A stretch of 64,000 nucleotides of DNA from Pseudarthrobacter sp. MM222 (GCF_947090775.1 NZ_OX352321.1:2790001-2854000), one strand, 5' to 3'. Shown: positions 31,195 to 39,974, counted from the first letter of the stretch. Translations and numbers: made by a program. Notes: generated by a model from the letters alone, not told the origin.

Positions 31195-31265
31195 AGTTTT
31201 CCCTCTTAGTGAGACGGGTGTCAACGAGCCCGGCCCGTGTCTCACTATCTGGACATCATTGTCCA
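31195..31265 (-). promoter_or_regulatory. ilvB promoter and operator region
   Basis: Minus strand: -35 TTGACA (31219-31224), 18-nt spacer, -10-like AAAACT (31195-31200). Two operator-like segments flank or overlap it in opposite orientation: CAGATAGTGAGAC (within 31239-31252) and, on the plus strand within the spacer, TAGTGAGAC (31207-31215). A perfect dyad TGGACA-TCAT-TGTCCA lies at 31250-31265. The first motif matches the leuB and iclR sites. Function is inferred from position and recurrence. Confidence 0.6.
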
Positions 31266-31340
31266 CCCACTGATCCTCTTAGCTCCCCGGAGCCCAAGCC
31301 GCTTAGGCGGCAGGGCTTAATAAGGGGGATTCCGAGGGCC

Positions 31341-31374
31341 CCTGCGGGCACGGCGCCCGCGCCGTGCCCGCAGG
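31341..31374 (-). terminator. Hairpin downstream of ilvD
   Basis: Perfect 14-bp GC stem CCTGCGGGCACGGC with its complement and a 6-nt loop, 8 nt after the ilvD stop codon (31382). It is flanked by a looser GATTCC/GAATC pair. No T-run. Probable factor-independent or processing hairpin for ilvD. Confidence 0.6.
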
Positions 31375-31381
31375 GTAGGAA

Positions 31382-33103
31382 TCACCCGCAGTAGGCGCCG
31401 GTGGACGCGCTGTGGACGAGCTTGGCGTACTTGGCCAGCACACCCTTGGTGAACTTGGCCGGCAGCGGCTCCCAGCCCTCCTTGCGTCCTTCGAGCTCCG
31501 CCTCGTCGACCAGGAGGTCGAACGTGCGGGCCGCCATGTCGACGCGGATGCGGTCGCCGTCCTGGACGAAGGCGATGGGGCCGCCGTCGACCGCTTCGGG
31601 GGCGACGTGGCCGATGCACAGGCCGGTGGTTCCGCCGGAGAAGCGTCCGTCGGTCAGCAGCAGCACGTCCTTGCCGAGGCCCGCACCCTTGATGGCGCCG
31701 GTGATGGCAAGCATCTCGCGCATGCCGGGGCCGCCCTTGGGGCCTTCGTAGCGGATGACGACGACGTCGCCCTTGTGGATTTCGCCCCGGTCCAGCGCGT
31801 CGAGGGCGCCCTGTTCGCGTTCGAAGACACGTGCGCTGCCCTCGAAGACGTCGGCGTCGAAACCGGCGCTCTTCACGACGGCGCCCTCGGGCGCCATGCT
31901 GCCGTGCAGGATGGTGATGCCACCGGTCTTGTGGATCGGGTTGTCCAGCGCGCGCAGGATCTTGCCGTCCAGGTCCGGCGGGTTGATCGCGGACAGGTTC
32001 TCGGCGACGGTCTTGCCCGTCACGGTGAGGCAGTCCCCGTGCAGCAGGCCGGCGTCGAGCAGTGCCTTCATGATGACCGGAACGCCGCCGATCTTGTCGA
32101 CGTCGGTCATGACGTAGCGGCCGAACGGCTTCAGGTCGCCCAGGTGCGGGATCTTGTCGCCGATCCGGTTGAAGTCATCCAGGGTCAGCTCGACCTCGGC
32201 CTCACGGGCGATGGCGAGCAGGTGGAGCACGGCGTTGGTGGAACCGCCGAAGGCCATGGTGACGGCGATGGCGTTTTCAAACGCCTTCTTTGTCATGATG
32301 TCGCGGGACGTGATGCCGAGGCGCAGCAGGTTGACGACGGCTTCGCCGGACTTTCGGGCGAACTCGTCGCGCCGGCGGTCCGCGGAGGGCGGGGCGGCCG
32401 AGCCCGGCAGGGACATGCCCATGGCCTCGCCGATGCAGGCCATGGTGTTGGCCGTGTACATGCCGCCGCAGGCGCCTTCGCCCGGGCAGATGGCGCGTTC
32501 GATGCGGTCAAGGTCGCCGAGGCTCATCTTGCCGGCGGCGCACGCGCCCACGGCCTCGAAGGCATCGATCAGGGTGACTTCCTTTTCGGAGCCGTCCTCG
32601 AGCTTGACCCAGCCGGGCATGATCGAGCCGGCGTAGAGGAAGACGCTGGCCAGGTCCAGCCGGGCCGCCGCCATCAGCATGCCGGGGAGCGATTTGTCGC
32701 AACCGGCCAGCAGCACGGAACCGTCGATCCGCTCGGCCTGCATCACGGTCTCAACGGAGTCGGCGATCACTTCACGGGAAACGAGGGAGAAGTGCATGCC
32801 CTCGTGGCCCATCGAGATGCCGTCGGAAACCGAGATGGTCCCGAACTGCATTGGGAATCCGCCGCCGGCGTGGACGCCTTCCTTGGCGCCCTGGGCGAGC
32901 CGGTTAAGGGAAAGGTTGCAGGGAGTGATTTCATTCCACGAACTGGCGACGCCGATCTGGGGTTTGGCGAAGTCGTCATCGCCCATGCCGACCGCCCGGA
33001 ACATCCCGCGCGCCGGCGCGGCGTGGATTCCGTCGGTAACGACCCGGCTGCGGGGTTTGATGTCCGGTTTGGTGTCTGTCGCTGTTTGGGTTTCCTCACT
33101 CAT
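31382..33103 (-). CDS. ilvD: Dihydroxy-acid dehydratase
   Basis: Iron-sulfur enzyme dehydrating dihydroxy acids to 2-oxoacids in branched-chain synthesis. 573 residues. Cluster cysteines appear in [20 protein letters not shown] and [16 protein letters not shown], and the C-terminus has the family phrase [23 protein letters not shown]. The length is normal. Transcribed alone, toward the ilvB leader region. Upstream lies a 12-bp palindrome ATAGTGGACTAT (33186-33197), possibly an operator. The ORF is long and clean, with ATG at 33103. Confidence 0.97.
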   Translation of the reverse strand: MSEETQTATDTKPDIKPRSRVVTDGIHAAPARGMFRAVGMGDDDFAKPQIGVASSWNEITPCNLSLNRLAQGAKEGVHAGGGFPMQFGTISVSDGISMGHEGMHFSLVSREVIADSVETVMQAERIDGSVLLAGCDKSLPGMLMAAARLDLASVFLYAGSIMPGWVKLEDGSEKEVTLIDAFEAVGACAAGKMSLGDLDRIERAICPGEGACGGMYTANTMACIGEAMGMSLPGSAAPPSADRRRDEFARKSGEAVVNLLRLGITSRDIMTKKAFENAIAVTMAFGGSTNAVLHLLAIAREAEVELTLDDFNRIGDKIPHLGDLKPFGRYVMTDVDKIGGVPVIMKALLDAGLLHGDCLTVTGKTVAENLSAINPPDLDGKILRALDNPIHKTGGITILHGSMAPEGAVVKSAGFDADVFEGSARVFEREQGALDALDRGEIHKGDVVVIRYEGPKGGPGMREMLAITGAIKGAGLGKDVLLLTDGRFSGGTTGLCIGHVAPEAVDGGPIAFVQDGDRIRVDMAARTFDLLVDEAELEGRKEGWEPLPAKFTKGVLAKYAKLVHSASTGAYCG

Positions 33104-33185
33104 GGCTCAAAGTCTAGGGCTCCCCCGGGGAGGGCAGCGACCCGGACGGGAGCATTAAGCCGAAAACCGGGAATATTTCGATCAA

Positions 33186-33197
33186 ATAGTGGACTAT
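33186..33197. promoter_or_regulatory. Palindrome upstream of ilvD
   Basis: ATAGT-GG-ACTAT, perfect 5-bp arms, in the 129-nt gap between the LysR gene and ilvD. Position suits an operator or promoter element for ilvD. It contains TGGAC, which also occurs in the dyads upstream of ilvB and leuC. Confidence 0.35.
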
Positions 33198-33232
33198 CGT
33201 CTCGCCTGATGGAATGCGCCCCCGCCGGAGGG

Positions 33233-34171
33233 TCAGCTGAGGCGGGCTGCGCCCAGCAGTTCGGGGGCCTCCGCGACGGCCCGCGCCTCCGCCTTCAGCA
33301 GCGAGAGCACCTGCTGGATGGTGGTCCGGGCAGCGACGTCGGGGCGTGCCAGGGCCACGATGCTGCGGCTCGCCTTGACGCCGGCGAGCGGGCGGAGAAC
33401 GAAGCCCCGGCCCTGGTTCTTCAGTGCGGTGTAGCGGGGCAGCAGGCTGAGCCCGTGGCCGGCGCTGACCAGCGCTTCCAGGACGCGCAGATCGGGGTAG
33501 AGCTGGGCGCGGACCGCCGGCGAATCAGCCTGCACCTCGATTTGCCGGAGGACCGTGTCGAAGGGGAAGCCCTCGGGCACGCCCATCCAGGGATAACCGA
33601 TCACATCCTGGGCGCCGAGCGTGTCCTTGCCGGCGAGGACATGGCCCGCCGGCATGGCGACGTCGAGCGGTTCGTCCAGCAACGGCTCCACGACGAGGCC
33701 CAGCCGGGCGAAGACCTCCGGCCCGTCGACACTGTGGGCCAGGACGATGTCATAGTCGGCGGTGAGCGCCGCGAACCCGGCGACGTTCGGATCCTCGAAG
33801 TGGGCCTCGAAGTGCAGCCCGTCGATCGCCTTGACCCGGTGCAGCAGTCCGGGCAGGAACATCTCCGCGGCGCTGGGGAAGAAGGCGGCCTTGACGTGCG
33901 TCTGCCACCCCAGCCGGTAGGTGTCAATCGTGGACTCGGCGCGGGCCATGGCGGTGGACACCTCGGCTGCGGCCGCGGCCATGGCCAGCCCCGCCTCGGT
34001 CAGGCGCACTCTTCTGCCGGACTTCTCCACCAGAACAACGCCCAGTTCCTCCTGCAGGGTTTTGAGTTGCTGGGAGACGGCTGAGGGCGTCACATTCATG
34101 GCTTCTGCGGTGGCCCCGACGGTGCCGCGGTCGGCGAGCTCCCGGAGAATCCGCAGTCTCTTGAAATCCAT
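33233..34171 (-). CDS. LysR-family transcriptional regulator
   Basis: 312 residues. N-terminal winged HTH (residues 1-60, TVGATAEAMNVTPSAVSQQL) and the LysR effector domain thereafter. The target is unknown. It lies upstream of ilvD on the same strand but 129 nt away and divergent from the sunset-domain gene, so either neighbour could be a target. The recognition helix is conventional. ATG at 34171; weak ribosome-binding site. Confidence 0.9.
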   Translation of the reverse strand: MDFKRLRILRELADRGTVGATAEAMNVTPSAVSQQLKTLQEELGVVLVEKSGRRVRLTEAGLAMAAAAAEVSTAMARAESTIDTYRLGWQTHVKAAFFPSAAEMFLPGLLHRVKAIDGLHFEAHFEDPNVAGFAALTADYDIVLAHSVDGPEVFARLGLVVEPLLDEPLDVAMPAGHVLAGKDTLGAQDVIGYPWMGVPEGFPFDTVLRQIEVQADSPAVRAQLYPDLRVLEALVSAGHGLSLLPRYTALKNQGRGFVLRPLAGVKASRSIVALARPDVAARTTIQQVLSLLKAEARAVAEAPELLGAARLS

Positions 34172-34275
34172 GATGAGAGGCTACAGGGCGGGCGCCGGGA
34201 GGCTGGACAGCCGCCGCGGGGCGGACGTACCGTCAAGCAACGGCAACCTTGCCTTATGGACAGAAGGGCTCTGCT

Positions 34276-35265
34276 ATGGATTGGATTATCTGGCTCATCG
34301 TCATCGTGGCGATTGTCGCCATCGTCTGGTGGCTGTTGAACCGAAACTCCCGTAGCGGAGCCGGCCCTTCGGACGCCAGGGCGGGGACGGAAACCGGGGC
34401 GGGGACCGTCGCCGGCACGGGGACGGACGCGGACGTGTCGCCGCTGGCACCGCCGAGCAGGGGAACCCACGACGGCGCGCTCTCCGGCGGTAGCGCCGCG
34501 GCGTCGGCCGCGGCTGCCGGGACCACCGGCATACCGTCCGCCGCAGGATTCGGCAACGCCGAGCCGGTGGCGCCCAGAACCACACCGGAGGAGCGGGGCA
34601 CCGCCCCAGAGGAGCGGGGCGCCGCCCAGTCCCCGGCCGAGTGGGAAACCCAGTGGTCGGAAACCGCACCGGCCGAGCCGCACGCCGCCGCCCACCACGA
34701 ACCCTCGCACGGAGCGCATGCCACTGAAGGCGGGCGCACGACACCGGCAGGGGCGGATGCTCCCGCGGCCGAAAACGCACCCGTGCATCATCGCGAATAC
34801 ACGGATACGCACGCCCCCACCCTTCCCGGCGCGGAATCCGCCGCTGCCGAGGCTGCGGTTCTGGAGGAAGAGGCTGCGGTTCTGGAGGAAGAGGCTGCGG
34901 CCCTCAAGGAAGAGACCGCTGCTCCCGCGGCACCCCGGGAACCCCGGGAACCCCGGGAACCCCTGACGGAGGCTGAAACGCTGCAGTCGGCGTCGTCGTC
35001 GGCCGTCACCGAGGGATTCGCGGCCCACACTACGGAGCCGTCCGGCCACCTCGCCCAGGACCAGCCCTACGGTGAGGGATCGGCGGCACCCGCGGCCGAC
35101 GGCAGCGGTCCCGAGGGCTTTACCGTCAAGGGCAATGCCTCCTCGATGATCTATCACGACGAAAGCAGCCCGTCCTACGACGAGACCGTGGCCGAGGTCT
35201 GGTTCGTGTCAATAGCCCACGCGGAAGCTGCCGGTTTCCGGCCGCCCCGCCGCTCCCGGCTGTAG
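34276..35265 (+). CDS. Membrane-anchored sunset-domain protein
   Basis: 329 residues from the ATG at 34276 (AGAAGGG 7 nt upstream). One N-terminal membrane helix (residues 2-20, WIIWLIVIVAIVAIVWWLL) is followed by a ~250-residue low-complexity region rich in Ala, Glu, Pro and Thr. It contains repeats such as AAVLEEE (x2) and PREPREP. The C-terminus, about residues 280-325 (VKGNASSMIYHDESSPSYDE and on to AEAAGFRPPRR), matches the actinobacterial sunset domain. Function unknown; probably extracytoplasmic or cytoplasmic tail tethered at the membrane. Divergent from the LysR gene. Confidence 0.8.
   Translation: MDWIIWLIVIVAIVAIVWWLLNRNSRSGAGPSDARAGTETGAGTVAGTGTDADVSPLAPPSRGTHDGALSGGSAAASAAAAGTTGIPSAAGFGNAEPVAPRTTPEERGTAPEERGAAQSPAEWETQWSETAPAEPHAAAHHEPSHGAHATEGGRTTPAGADAPAAENAPVHHREYTDTHAPTLPGAESAAAEAAVLEEEAAVLEEEAAALKEETAAPAAPREPREPREPLTEAETLQSASSSAVTEGFAAHTTEPSGHLAQDQPYGEGSAAPAADGSGPEGFTVKGNASSMIYHDESSPSYDETVAEVWFVSIAHAEAAGFRPPRRSRL
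34850..34912 (+). repeat. Tandem repeats inside the sunset-domain gene
   Basis: Near-identical in-frame 21-nt units (GAGGCTGCGGTTCTGGAGGA core) occur two and a half times, coding AAVLEEE. A 9-nt repeat GAACCCCGG follows at about 34938-34962. Such repeats can change length by slippage. Confidence 0.7.
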
Positions 35266-35317
35266 CGCCGGTACCCGGACCGGTGCGGGCCGCAGAGGCG
35301 GGGAAACAGAAACGACG

Positions 35318-36460
35318 ATGGCTGCAAGGCACGTCTTGAGGGCACCGGCGGCCGCCGTTGCGATCCTCCTCTCTGCCGGCATTCTTTCCGCCTGCACCGC
35401 CGGCGGAGACAGCGGACCGCCGCCCTACGTCCCGGCAGCCAGCACACCGGCAGGCACGAGCCCTGCCGGCGACAGCCCGGCGCCTGCCCCCGCAGGTCCG
35501 CCGACCGTCGCCGCCCGGATCGACGCAGGGCTGCAGGTGCCATGGTCCACGGTGTTTCTGCCCGATGGCACGGCCATCATTTCCGAACGCGACAGCGCCC
35601 TGCTGAGAACCGTCAGCGCCGGTTCCGGCACGGCCGGGACGCTGGGCAAGGTGCCCGACGTCGTTCCCGGCGGCGAAGGTGGTCTGCTGGGACTGGCCCT
35701 CTCCCCGAACTTCGCCGCCGACCGCTACCTGTACGCCTACTTCACGGCTGCCCAGGACAACCGGATCGCGCGCCTGCGGGTAGACCAAAGCGGAAGCGGG
35801 ATGCAGCTCGGCGCCGCCGAAGTCATCTTCACCGGGATCCCGAAAGCCTCCACGCACAACGGCGGCAGGATCCGCTTCGGCCCGGACGGGTACCTCTATG
35901 TGGGGACCGGCGATTCGCAACGCCGTGAGCAACCGCAGGATCCGAAGGCGCTGGGCGGCAAGATCCTGCGGCTCACCCCCGAGGGGCGTCCGGCGCCGGG
36001 AAACCCGTTCGGAGACAACCCTGTCTACAGCTTCGGGCACCGGAACGTCCAGGGACTGGCATGGGACAGTGCCGGCCGGCTCTGGTCCAGCGAATTCGGA
36101 CCCACGGTCGACGACGAGCTCAACCTGATTCTGCCCGGCGGCAATTACGGCTGGCCCGAGGTTACCGGCGCTCCGGGCCGGACCGGTTTCCTCGACGCCA
36201 AGGTCGTCTGGCCGTCAACGGCAGACTCCTCCCCCAGCGGGCTGGAAATCGTCGGGAACACGGCGTACCTGGGCGCCCTCCGCGGGCAGCGTGTCTGGAC
36301 CGTGCCGCTTCGCGGAGAATCCGCCGCCAACCCTGTGGGCTATTTCACACGGACCTATGGCCGGATCCGGGACGTTTCACTGGCTCCTGATGGCCGCTTG
36401 TGGGTTCTCAGCAACAACCAAAACCCTGATTTCGTGCTGGTTTTGGACCTCCCCGGCTGA
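35318..36460 (+). CDS. PQQ-dependent sugar dehydrogenase-like lipoprotein
   Basis: 380 residues. Signal peptide with lipobox LSAC (Cys near residue 26), then a Ser/Pro/Ala linker, then a six-bladed beta-propeller of the glucose/sorbosone dehydrogenase (GSDH) family. The family phrases are EGGLLGLALSPNFA, NGGRIRFGPDGYLYVGTGD and GHRNVQGLAWD. Members oxidise aldose sugars using PQQ (membrane-bound electron transfer) outside the cell. Whether this one binds PQQ cannot be judged. The gene is monocistronic between the sunset gene and tRNA-Lys. Confidence 0.88.
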   Translation: MAARHVLRAPAAAVAILLSAGILSACTAGGDSGPPPYVPAASTPAGTSPAGDSPAPAPAGPPTVAARIDAGLQVPWSTVFLPDGTAIISERDSALLRTVSAGSGTAGTLGKVPDVVPGGEGGLLGLALSPNFAADRYLYAYFTAAQDNRIARLRVDQSGSGMQLGAAEVIFTGIPKASTHNGGRIRFGPDGYLYVGTGDSQRREQPQDPKALGGKILRLTPEGRPAPGNPFGDNPVYSFGHRNVQGLAWDSAGRLWSSEFGPTVDDELNLILPGGNYGWPEVTGAPGRTGFLDAKVVWPSTADSSPSGLEIVGNTAYLGALRGQRVWTVPLRGESAANPVGYFTRTYGRIRDVSLAPDGRLWVLSNNQNPDFVLVLDLPG

Positions 36461-36577
36461 GGCCAGGCCCGCCGCCCCCGCCGATTTCACACTCCACCAA
36501 ATCTCGTGTAGAGTTTCATGTCGTTGCGGAGAACAACGAGGGAAACAAAAAGCCCCCGATGAACGAAAACAACAGCT

Positions 36578-36652
36578 GCACCTCTAGCTCAACTGGCAGA
36601 GCAATTGACTCTTAATCAATGGGTTCCGGGTTCGAGTCCCGGGGGTGCACCA
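36578..36652 (+). tRNA. tRNA-Lys (anticodon CUU), CCA encoded
   Basis: Acceptor stem GCACCTC pairs with GGGGTGC; anticodon loop CTCTTAA gives CTT; T-loop GGTTCGAGTCC. The 3' CCA is encoded, unlike the other tRNAs here. A terminator hairpin follows at 36658-36706. I looked for a copy of its 3' end downstream that would mark an integrated element, and saw none. Confidence 0.96.
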
Positions 36653-36657
36653 ACAGA

Positions 36658-36706
36658 AACCCCGTCTTCACAGGCTTAGCGGCCGGTGAAGGCGGGGTTT
36701 TGTTTT
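36658..36706 (+). terminator. Intrinsic terminator after tRNA-Lys
   Basis: Stem AACCCCGtCTTCAC / GTGAAGgCGGGGTT with a 14-nt loop, followed by TTTTGTTTT. Directly after tRNA-Lys. Confidence 0.85.
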
Positions 36707-36808
36707 GCACCAATTTTGCCGAAGTGTGTGAATATCCCGGGCGTGTCAGGTGCGTCCGCACTGCTGGTGTGGGCTTGTAGTGGCCGGGCTGGCTCCAGCG
36801 GCTGCTCT

Positions 36809-37651
36809 CTAGGTTTCCAGTGGCGCCGGAGGCGTCAGGCCGGCGAAGGGTACAAGCCGCTCCTTAAACTTCTCCCGGTCCGCGTCCCGCAGGAGCCCGT
36901 TAGCGCCATAACTCAGGCTCAAAGTGTCCAGCTGCGAGTCAGGCCGGGAAGGATGGGCGAGGCGTTCCTTGAAGCGGCCCGTAATGTCCTTCGAAAGGTC
37001 CTGGAAGGTGAACGACAGCCACTGGCCGGCGGGCCCCTGAGCCATCCCGGACACGATCACCTGTGCCTTAGGCGTTGAGCCGCCAAGGTCGCTCACGCGC
37101 TGCTCATCAGTCCACTGGTCGAAGGTGTCGATGGCAGGCGCCGAGTACCCGTGCCTGGCGATGACCGTCCCGATGATTTCCAACGCGCGCTGCTTGTCCG
37201 CCCAGGCCCGGGGCACGCTGGTGCTCTGCGAGGGAGGAGCGTTCACGGCAGTCAGGAGTGATTTGCCTCCGAAGTAATTCTGGATCCGGTCGGCAAACGG
37301 GTCGACATCGTCCCGTCCATCCGTTGGCGGCGTCCATCCCAGCCCGAGCTCCGCCGTGAGGGCAGCCCTGACCGCCGCGATCATGTCCTGCCCGGCTGCG
37401 TACCCCACCTCGGGCGCGGGACCCTGGAGAACCTTTTGGGGATCGACTCCTGCGATGCCGGGATACTCGCGCCAGTACACGGTGCGCTCTCTTCCGTCGG
37501 CGTCTGTGACCACGGTGACCCGGCCAACGGCCTGGCCGGTCATGAAGTGCCCGACAGCGGCGGCGGGTACCGCGATGAGGGCGCCCACGATGATGACGAT
37601 CGCCACGGTCCACCCTCTCCGGCCGGACCGCGTTCCGTAGTTCCTGGTCAT
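36809..37651 (-). CDS. Membrane-anchored hypothetical protein
   Basis: 280 residues from the ATG at 37651. A GGGGGAG lies 3 nt upstream; a TTG four codons earlier is the alternative start. A short basic N-terminus is followed by one hydrophobic helix (about residues 12-35, WTVAIVIIVGALIAVPAAA) and then a soluble domain rich in charged residues with no motif I recognise. It could be extracytoplasmic. Gene neighbours give no hint: tRNA-Lys on one side, a decayed acetyltransferase on the other. Confidence 0.65.
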   Translation of the reverse strand: MTRNYGTRSGRRGWTVAIVIIVGALIAVPAAAVGHFMTGQAVGRVTVVTDADGRERTVYWREYPGIAGVDPQKVLQGPAPEVGYAAGQDMIAAVRAALTAELGLGWTPPTDGRDDVDPFADRIQNYFGGKSLLTAVNAPPSQSTSVPRAWADKQRALEIIGTVIARHGYSAPAIDTFDQWTDEQRVSDLGGSTPKAQVIVSGMAQGPAGQWLSFTFQDLSKDITGRFKERLAHPSRPDSQLDTLSLSYGANGLLRDADREKFKERLVPFAGLTPPAPLET

Positions 37652-37693
37652 TCGCTCCCCCAAGCTGTTCTTACCCCGAGGCTACAGTGCCAC

Positions 37694-38070
37694 TGAAGGA
37701 AAGCGGACAGCGGCCTGCTGACCACGGACCGGCCCGACTTAGCGACCAGTGCCGTTATGGAAATGGGCGGGGACCTGCTGGTGCTCTCCACTCTGTGGAT
37801 CGACCCGCAATTCCGCAGCCACAAGCTCGGGCACGCGATCTTGAAAACAATCCTCGGAACCGGCGGCAGGGCCACCACTGGTCATCCTGCAGGCAGCGCC
37901 CGCCCTCACCGACGCTGGGAGTTCCAGGCGATGCAGTCCGGTCAGTCCGTAGGGCTCCGCATGCCAGCCCGGATACGACCGAGGATGCGGGCACGGTGGG
38001 GCTTACCCCTGCCAGCAAGTCAGGGCTCCCCGCGTGATCGGGCGAAGGCCGGACTGCTTCACACGAGGAC
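37694..38070 (+). pseudogene. Decayed GNAT-like acetyltransferase fragment
   Basis: The plus strand shows LLTTDRPDLATSAVMEMGGD and then LWIDPQFRSHKLGHAILK, which is the beta4-alpha3 region of a GNAT fold. Near 37873 the frame shifts, and the continuation VILQAAPALTDAG is found one frame away. A further degraded GSPRDRAKAGL stretch appears near 38030. No start, no complete domain and no stop in the right place; I read this as a remnant. It fills most of the 480-nt gap between the two hypothetical genes. Confidence 0.6.
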
Positions 38071-38132
38071 ACGGCGCAGAGAAGGAGCGCCGCTGCTCCA
38101 GCCGTTCGGGCGGTTTGCCTCATGCCCGCATC

Positions 38133-38897
38133 CTACTTGTAGGTTAGGCTCAGCAGCATCGCCTTGAGCTGGGCGTACTGTTGGGTGCCCATCCAGGCCT
38201 TCGCTGCGTCGGGCGACTTGAAAGCCGGGGTCGGGACCCCTCGTTCGCCGACGATGACCGCACCAATCAGGACACCGTTGGGCAGGAGGACTTGGTTGGA
38301 GCCTGAGGAATCAATCGTGGCCAGGTATTCGCTGGCGTTCCGGACGTCCATGAAGTAGTAGGGCCCGCCGGTGCTTCCCGGGAACTCGTCATAGGCGAAG
38401 CCGAACTCCGTGGCTTCCCCGCTCATGTCGGTGACCCCAGGCACGGGTGCGTGGTCCAGGATGGTCCGCTTGGCCGGACCGGAGGCGCCGTCACCATACA
38501 TACCGCTGAGGACCTGGGCCAGCTCCGTGCCGGATGCATCCGAGACGGTCGCATCGAACGAGGTCTTCTGGGCTTCGGCATTCAGCGCGGGGCCCGGCTT
38601 GACCTTCACGGTCCAGCCGGCCGGGTGGCTGAAGGAGACATGGCCGTCCGGGAACGTGAAGGTCTCCAGGCCAGCAGCTTTGGGCGTCTCGGGTGCGGGT
38701 GCGGCCGTCTCTGTCGCAGCCGGCACAGAAGCGGTCGTGGTTGCCGTGGCAGTCGGCGAGGGTTCCGCGGTCGCTGTCGCCGTCGGCGCCGTGGTAACGG
38801 GCTGGGTGGCTGCCTGCGGGGCGCCGCATGCGGTGCCGGCAAGCAGGATTCCGGTCAGTGTTGCGACAGCGAGAAGGTGGGTGGTGCGTGCTTTCAA
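38133..38897 (-). CDS. Lipoprotein, family shared with 61433-62254
   Basis: 254 residues if it starts at TTG 38897, preceded by GGGGGAG 3 nt upstream; an earlier in-frame TTG (38909) is possible. Lipobox ILLAGTAC, then a Thr/Pro/Ala-rich spacer of about 60 residues, then a soluble domain beginning TFTFPDGHVSFSHPAGWTV. The layout (VSF-x4-W, VSDASGTEL, and a C-terminal AAKAWMGTQQYAQLKAMLLS) parallels the lipoprotein at 61433-62254. Probably anchored outside the membrane; role unknown. Confidence 0.7.
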   Translation of the reverse strand: MKARTTHLLAVATLTGILLAGTACGAPQAATQPVTTAPTATATAEPSPTATATTTASVPAATETAAPAPETPKAAGLETFTFPDGHVSFSHPAGWTVKVKPGPALNAEAQKTSFDATVSDASGTELAQVLSGMYGDGASGPAKRTILDHAPVPGVTDMSGEATEFGFAYDEFPGSTGGPYYFMDVRNASEYLATIDSSGSNQVLLPNGVLIGAVIVGERGVPTPAFKSPDAAKAWMGTQQYAQLKAMLLSLTYK

Positions 38898-39099
38898 GTT
38901 CTCCCCCAAATAAGAATGCAGGGGCGATTCACCCCCGGGTGGATGCTACCGCATCGGGACCTTCCTCCATCTGTCAAAAATGCGTAGATTGCGCAGGTCA
39001 GCTCTCCACGAACCTTGATTTTCGCTAGCTCCAGCGGCCATGGGACGACCCAGACAGGAAAGAGTCCGCTGACGCGGAACCGCGGCCTAGGCTGGTGCC

Positions 39100-39630
39100 G
39101 TGACTCCGTCCCCGTTCCCCGCGCCCGCAGCTTCCGTCCAGGCCGCCTGGTGGGAGGTCCTCGCCGCCCTGGGTCCGCTCGCCGTCGTGGTTGCCGCGGT
39201 CATCGGTGCGGCGATCAGCTGGCGCACGCTGCGGCAGCGGACCATCGCCGACGCGAACGCCCTGCTGCAAAAGTCGGACGCCGACGACCGTTCTGAATGG
39301 TGGAAGCGGACACAGTGGGCCCTGGACCACGCCCTGCGGGACGATCAGCATTCCAAGTCCCTTGGCCTGGCCACCCTTGCGGTACTGGCCCAGAGCGGGC
39401 TGGCCCGGGACGAGGAGCTCGAACTTCTCGATCTCGCTTGGCAGTCCGTCGAGGACGCCGGACGGAACAGGGCATATGCGCCTTCGGCCCGCCCGGCGTC
39501 CGGGGCCGGCGAGCAGGCCGCTGATCGGCGTTTACAGGTGGCGGCGGCCAGGTTGCGGGTCGCCCTCGATGGCCGCCTCGGACGCGGGACGCCGCCCGAG
39601 GCCGCGGCCCTTGCCAAGGAAAGCTTCTAA
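39100..39630 (+). CDS. Small membrane protein with C-terminal helical domain
   Basis: 176 residues. One hydrophobic helix (about residues 20-42, LAALGPLAVVVAAVIGAAIS) precedes a charged helical domain (RSEWWKRTQWALDHAL, then SLGLATLAVLAQSG). No family recognised. TAGGCT (39088-39093) ends 6 nt before the GTG at 39100, so a leaderless start is likely. Its stop codon overlaps the stop of the small ORF on the opposite strand. Confidence 0.7.
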   Translation: MTPSPFPAPAASVQAAWWEVLAALGPLAVVVAAVIGAAISWRTLRQRTIADANALLQKSDADDRSEWWKRTQWALDHALRDDQHSKSLGLATLAVLAQSGLARDEELELLDLAWQSVEDAGRNRAYAPSARPASGAGEQAADRRLQVAAARLRVALDGRLGRGTPPEAAALAKESF

Positions 39631-39797
39631 CGTCCCCGGCTGCGGGTCACGGTTGCTCGGCCGACCCGCCGGGCTGTCGGCCGGAGGCGGCCCGGGATCG
39701 GTAGCTCAAGCTGGATGGGACGGTCACCGATTGGCTCGTCGAGCAGCTCGTTGATGGAGCGCTGCCCTTCCAGCTCCAGAGGCGTCGGCGAGTCCAT
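39627..39797 (-). CDS. Possible small basic protein (56 aa)
   Basis: An ORF of 57 codons with ATG at 39797 and TAG at 39627. The first 35 residues are acidic (LELEGQRSINELLDEP) and the last 20 strongly basic (RRVGRATVTRSRGR). It converges with the plus-strand gene, overlapping its stop by 3-4 nt. No ribosome-binding site of note. The plus-strand ORF in this stretch (39715-39912) looks less gene-like. Listed because the acidic/basic split is suggestive; it may be spurious. Confidence 0.4.
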   Translation of the reverse strand: MDSPTPLELEGQRSINELLDEPIGDRPIQLELPIPGRLRPTARRVGRATVTRSRGR

Positions 39798-39920
39798 GAA
39801 ACGACCCTATCGGGAGCGCCCCCCGGCCGGGACTGGACACGCGGGACACGCTGGGCGGAGCCGCCGTCAGATCATTGTCCGTTCTGGTTCCGCATCGATC
39901 AGGCAGTTATAGTAAGCCTA

Positions 39921-39945
39921 CTGACGAATTAGAACTGTACGTCAG
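39921..39945. promoter_or_regulatory. Inverted repeat upstream of the SRPBCC gene
   Basis: CTGACG-N13-CGTCAG, just after AGTA-AGCC-TACT (39911-39922). It lies 30 nt before the GTG start. Could be an operator for a stress-type promoter; only sequence symmetry supports it. Confidence 0.35.
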
Positions 39946-39974
39946 GACATTGATCGACTCAAAGGAGAGACATT

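Noticed and set aside
31412..34084. 890-codon plus-strand ORF over ilvD and the LysR gene
   Set aside because: Antisense shadow; low-complexity Gly/Asp/Val composition and no domain. The minus strand genes are convincing.
36578..39100. tRNA-Lys as an integration site for a small island
   Set aside because: No integrase, no repeat of the tRNA 3' end found downstream to about 39.1 kb, and no mobility genes. Only the decayed GNAT hints at change.
39715..39912. 65-codon plus-strand ORF after the 39100 gene
   Set aside because: Compositionally random, no start signal, and overlaps a better minus-strand candidate.
39901..39922. Iron-box (DtxR) like sequence around TTATAGTAAGCCTACT
   Set aside because: Only the AGCCTA centre matches the consensus I recall; flanks do not. 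Not strong enough to call.
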